From: Rhabdophis nuchalis
Lineage: Eukaryota > Chordata > Lepidosauria > Squamata > Natricidae
Direction of reading: 5' to 3'
Assembly: GCA_039707465.1 (NCBI GenBank)
Contig: CM077658.1
Location: forward strand, 13,398,074 to 13,462,073
Length of the DNA: 64,000 nucleotides
Shown: piece after piece, positions 59,390 to 64,000 of the stretch
Layout of the letters: each line of letters begins with the position of its first letter
Numbering within the stretch: position 1 is the stretch's first letter
Translations under genes and position numbers: made by a program
Notes under the pieces: generated by a model
Databases searched by the model: none
Told to the model about the DNA's origin: nothing
The model's input: only the letters and a program-made list of their open reading frames with translations

Positions 59390-62300
59390 TAAGCCACAAG
59401 GTGCTTTATTTGCCAACTTTTTAAATTAGCCCAGAAGATCCCAGGAACCAATTAAGGTCATAAAAAAAGAAAGAAAAACCTAGCAGCAATAATCTTAAAA
59501 TGCCCTGTTCCAGGTAGTCGTCTTAATACAATAAATTGTTCTATCTGCACTTTCTGCATCACCTTCAAATACAGCCCACAAATGGAGCATTGCAATAATG
59601 AGTTATGAGCTTTGACTACTTTATTGAATTAGTCATTCTTTAAAACTGTGTTTTAAATTAAAAGTCTTAACTGAACCGCAGCTTCAGTCTGGGATTTCTA
59701 GGAAAAGTAATAATGGCACAGATTTTATAAATCCATATATAATACAATATAAATTCATCATGTTTGGTGGTTAGTGAATCAATCAGACCTTTCGTGATAG
59801 TGAGATGGTTTCCCAAATTTTCCTTAAATCAGGGGAGGAATCAGAAACACACCTTTAGACTGAGAAAAGTAGATTTGGCTCGAGAGAGGTCATGAAAATA
59901 CCAACAATCAAGTAAATATTCAGAATAAATTTCCAAGAATTTGAGATTCAAGGATTGCAGAGTGGAGGGGAGACAGATCCTTCTTTAGAGGGAAGAAAAC
60001 ACTGGAGAAATTACAAGGCAGATCTTGATTCCTACTAATATTTTGTTAATATCATTGTTGTTGCTGTTTCGAGGAAAACATGAACTAATCTAACTAATCA
60101 GAGACAAGAGCTGATTAAGTCTTTCCTAATAAGCTGTTGATATATTTCCTCTCTTACATAACAGATCCAGGATTCAAAATCTATTTCATTTTACTCTCCA
60201 GGGTGTAAAAAAAACTGGTGCTGAAATTCAATACAAAATGATTGACTTTTGATCTATTTCCACATTCGGAAGAGTTTTAAACTTTGGTATGGTTTGTCTT
60301 CATAAGTGTTAATGTTTGGTATGGTTTGTTGGCCATCATCATTCCTCATTCCTCCCTCCTCCAAAAGTCCAATATATGTCCCTCCAAAATTCAGTGATAG
60401 CCCTTCCAACCACATCACAGAGTATCAGAGGATGTGCTGCCATATCCCAAAACTGAAAGACCATTCAAAGGACTCCAGCCCTTCAAACTTCCTCCTTTCT
60501 CCAATTGAACAGATGAAAGATTCATGTCCACAAAATCTTTTCTATGCACAATCCAACTAAAACTCCCAAAATTGATACTTGGAGATCCATGAACCAGGTC
60601 TCTATAAGAACACACTAATCAACTGCTTTGTAGGCCTTCATTGAGCAGCTCCCATACCAGGAAATGCTGTGCATATTGAAGACAATAAAAGCATTGATAG
60701 CTAAACACACTTCTTTATCAATATCATGGTTAAGTCACCTTGGCTATTAAATGCTTGTTTTTGTTAGCATTTTTTCTGACCCTAAGCCTCTTCCTGTGAT
60801 GCCATTTTCATCACTGCAGTGTGAAAAGCACTGATAAACATGTTTGTGGTGTGCGAACTTAATCAAGGATGCTAATTTGCTATAAATGCTTTTAAACACT
60901 CTGTTGGTAATAACATGAATTGGCAACAAGGCACTACAAAGATTCGTAAGTCAATCTTCCTTGCCTTCTTTTTCTTCATCTCCTTGTTCCCTATTTACTG
61001 GCCTCTTTAAAAGAGGAAATTGTGAACATCAAAATTATTCTCAAGTGTCTTAGTAAAAGTTTTAATTAGATAATAATTCCCTCCCCATGGCATTTTTTAA
61101 TGCCCAGAGTGAGTGGAGTTAACTTGCAATTGAGTATTTATGCCATGTTGATTCATGCCATCTTGGCACTAATGAAGGCAACATGCCTTTTTAGTTATAT
61201 TTCACAGAAGTGTACTGTCACTTCAGTGCTGTTACCATTATCACTGGGGCTGCTAAAACCTGAATAAAGTTGAAAAGTTGAAATTGGATGTTTGTAACTT
61301 TTAGTTCTTTACTAAAACCTGGATTGAGCCCTATCCTGGTTCATTTTCTGATTTGGATCATGACGTCTAGGTGAAACTTTCATTTCTACTCTATATACTT
61401 GGTTTGTCTCTTGCTTCATAGTCCACCACCTAAATTATGAAAAGCACCATTATCAACAGAGAAACGAAATCCCAGATACCAAAGCCCATTGGAATTTGAT
61501 TATTTCCCAGGACTTCTGAGCCAAAATCCAGGCAGAGAAAGTTTACCATAAGCATCACCCCTCAAATTCATTTCTTCTTTAGTTATTATGTTATTACAAA
61601 GATTATCATGCACTTAGCAAGCAGGAGTCAATTCTGAGTTGGATCTCATGTTTGTCGTATGGGTTTCCTTCCCCTCCCCCAGGCTGACTTCTAATTTTGG
61701 GCAGCTAAATGACAGATCGGTATAGTGCAGCTCTCTCTGTGTTCAAAATATTACTATTTATTTTATTTGGTCAATGCAGGTGGCTGAGAATTTTAAATGG
61801 ATCATTATTTGAGAAACGCTTTGCCACTGGAGAAAAAAAGGAGATGGAAAGGATGGCAACATGTTTTATTTTAAACGTAATGCCTGTTAAGATCTAAAGC
61901 TTCCTAAGAAGACATTCACACTTTCATCTGCCACGTACTAAAAAATTAGTTTATGGAAAGAGAAGCAACGTGCATGAGTGTATGTGAAAATAGCCTCATC
62001 TACATTTTAAAGCACTCTAGCCTGAATGAATATTCACTTTTGCCCGTGAATAATACGAGAGAATCATTCAGAGTCATTCATGAAAATGCCTCGAGTTGGA
62101 TGTAGAAATTTTTTTTCTCTTCCTTGAAAAAAAAATGATTCTGTCTAGCAGTCCCATCCTTCTGTCTCATTTTCCACTCAGTTGTGCAAGGAACTGCACC
62201 TGCTCTCTTTTCATTTGGTCTTACAACCTCAACACAAAGCAACACATTTCACAAAGGTGAAAAAACTGCCTTGCTCCCCAGGACCATGGCTGAAAACTGA

Positions 62301-62400
62301 TTTTACAAACCATTTCTACTGGAAACTATATTTATGGCTGGCCTATACAGATCAGTCCTGACACGTACAGATCTATCCTCCTTTCCAGTACAAATATCCT
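59390..62400. other. Unique sequence
   Basis: The largest interval in the right third with no mobile element recognised. No exon identified. Confidence 0.45.
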
Positions 62401-62404
62401 GCCT

Positions 62405-62960
62405 AAAGACAATAACAATAGCATTTAGGCTTATATACTTTCCCCTAGCACTTTACAAAACTCTTTGGACATTAATAAAGGTAAGCATTACATTAATAAT
62501 GTAAGCGTTATTTACAAATTGCCCCCCAACAATCTGGATCCTCATTTTACTGGCTTTGGAAGGGTGTAAGGCTCCGTCAACTTTGAGCTCTGTCAGGATT
62601 GAAGTGACAGGACCGAATATGGCTGAAGGATTTGATCTCCATTATACTCCTTGGAGGACCCTGAATAGGCTAAGAGTTGGAGGGCCTAAATGTAAAACCA
62701 ATATGCTCAAGTGGAGACTCTGAGCAGAGAGTAACACACTATGTGAATATGGAGAGACACAGAGCCAAGCTCACCTGCTGGTATGTGGGCTACTACCAGA
62801 AATATGTACCAATAAAGACTTAACATCAAAGCCAAGGAGATGGCTTCATTCTAGAAGTTTGAAGTTTGGTGTAGACACAGAAGAAGAAGGATTGAACTCA
62901 AGGCTATGGGCAGAGTTTGCCTGCAATGCTGCACTTTAAGCCCTGAGCCGCCAGGGCTCT
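62405..62960 (-). mobile_element. tRNA-derived SINE, family 2, split by an insertion
   Basis: The left part (62405-62603) reads 'acaataacaatagcatttag' to 'gtcaggattgaa', and the right part (62889-62960) continues 'ggattgaactcaaggc' to 'ctgagccgccagggct'. Together they match the copy at 25112. Confidence 0.85.
62604..62888. mobile_element. Unidentified insertion with 8-bp direct repeats, LTR-like
   Basis: The 285-bp insert lies between exact GGATTGAA copies (62596-62603 and 62889-62896). It begins GTGACAGGACC, contains AATAAA near 62811 and ends in (GAA)n after 'ggtgtagaca'. The AATAAA position suggests an LTR or another transcribed element, but the family is not recognised. Confidence 0.65.
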
Positions 62961-62964
62961 TTGA

Positions 62965-63790
62965 TGCAATGATTGTACTATGTGCATGCAAACATCCACA
63001 CACACACACAACATAAAATAATATGAGCTATCCTTTTTAACATCGATGTCTTGCTTTCTTTAACTTCAACTCAAAATATTGCTGAAGCTGCTGGTTTCAG
63101 AATACATCTAAGTACATATGCTGGGGTATCTGGTTCACAAATCACCAGCCCCATTTTTATGTATTTTCCCCTTTGGTCCACAAATTGCAATTCTCAAGGC
63201 AATGTTGTTTTCTTATGAAAGGTTTGAGGTTTTGCTTCCTGAGATGAGCTTTCATCTTTTTCATCTTTTATTTTAGGAGGCAAGTTAAGAGGGTTGAAAA
63301 CCACAAAACTGCAGCGTTCCTACTAAAATTCTAAAAACCATTGCCAGCTGATGGTTGAATCTCCCACATGAGAGGCTGTGAACACCACATCTTTAGAGGC
63401 CACAAAGAAAATCCCAGGAAGTCACTAACATGCCCTTTTGGATATGCATTCATTCTTCAGATCTTAACCAGTATTTTACAAAGCAAGAATTATTTTCTTT
63501 ACTGGTAGACTATAAGTTAATTCTGAATTTATCAGAGATGTATGCAATGCAAAGGATATGGCTTCAGATAAAGCATTCATTCTTGAAGTTCTGATAATCA
63601 CCAAGCTAAATTACTCCTCCTATGTATGGTGTTAATTTGCATTGTGATTCTGAAACTATAGTGCTGCATGATTTGCTAACTGGGGGCGCATCAGGCTTCC
63701 TTAAACATCACTTGTCTTCAATATGTATCAAGATAAGATCCTGAGATCAAACATTTTTCTACCAGTTAAGGAAATTCTTATGTCTATACA
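62965..63790. other. Unique sequence
   Basis: A short CA run lies at about 62998-63010. No gene recognised. Confidence 0.45.
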
Positions 63791-63797
63791 GGACAGT

Positions 63798-63880
63798 TTG
63801 GTTTGGTTTGGTTTGGTTTGGTTTGGTTTGGTTCTGTTCTGTTCTGTTTGGTTGGTTGGTTCTGTTCTGTTCTGTTCTGT
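63798..63880. repeat. (GGTTT)n and (GTTCT)n pentamer array
   Basis: GGTTT units followed by interspersed GTTCT units, about 80 bp. Confidence 0.95.
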
Positions 63881-63952
63881 TTTTGGAATGAAGATCCCTA
63901 GGTTCAGGTTGCCAATCCATAATCTATTTGAAGAGTGGTACACTCCATGTTG

Positions 63953-64000
63953 TGGACATGGCGGCTCAGTGGTTAAGACACCGAGCTTGTCGATCAAAAA
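63953..64000 (+). mobile_element. tRNA-derived SINE, family 1, cut by window end
   Basis: 'catggcggctcagtggttaa' to 'gagcttgtcgatc' is the tRNA-like head with its A box. The rest lies beyond the window. Confidence 0.88.

Overview
This window is vertebrate nuclear DNA. The repeat content points to a squamate and most probably a snake. The indicators are CR1/L3 retrotransposons of the type abundant in snakes, a Bov-B (RTE) LINE 3' end, several tRNA-derived squamate SINE families, a long GATA array, and AATAG-type pentamer arrays attached to CR1 3' tails. I found no exon of a recognisable host gene, no tRNA or rRNA gene, and nothing of bacterial type. Every long reading frame I examined was either repeat-derived or had no recognisable domain. 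The window reads as intergenic DNA or a very long intron.

Layout. 1-6 kb: a minus-strand LTR (1239-1792), mostly unique AT-rich DNA, then a CR1 split by a hAT element and followed by a 29-bp tandem array and two hairpins (4.6-5.55 kb). 6-14 kb: old CR1 pieces, hAT-like elements, a SINE, a GATA array on the tail of an L2/CR1-like LINE, a palindromic hAT MITE with an exact target duplication, and two CR1 copies. 14-20 kb: a quiet block with possible conserved non-coding DNA, a pentamer array plus CR1, a LINE ORF remnant with a zinc-finger-like end, an LTR-like segment, a CT array and two more hAT MITEs. 20-30 kb: a solo LTR with a LINE nested inside, a GGAT/ATGT minisatellite, SINEs, a second CT array and an L2-like LINE. 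30-45 kb: SINEs (one split by a hAT), LTR-like blocks, a Tc1/mariner-type MITE, a LINE nested in a CR1 and a 249-bp hAT element. 45-64 kb: Bov-B 3' end, CR1s, a MITE split by a CR1, a graded AGAGT/AGAAT array, a third LTR of the 20.6-kb family, a LINE ORF2 C-terminal remnant, a SINE split by an unidentified insertion, and a SINE cut by the window edge.

There is no pathway here. The value lies in insertion history: about ten insertions can be bounded by target-site duplications or by interruption of a known repeat, which gives a relative order of activity. The least expected signal is in the three copies of one LTR family (near 1.7, 20.6 and 57.5 kb). They share an acidic reading frame whose differences in the first 21 codons fall mainly at third positions and whose internal indels are multiples of three, as if the LTR once encoded a short protein. 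Repeat family names are from memory of consensus features, not from a database search.
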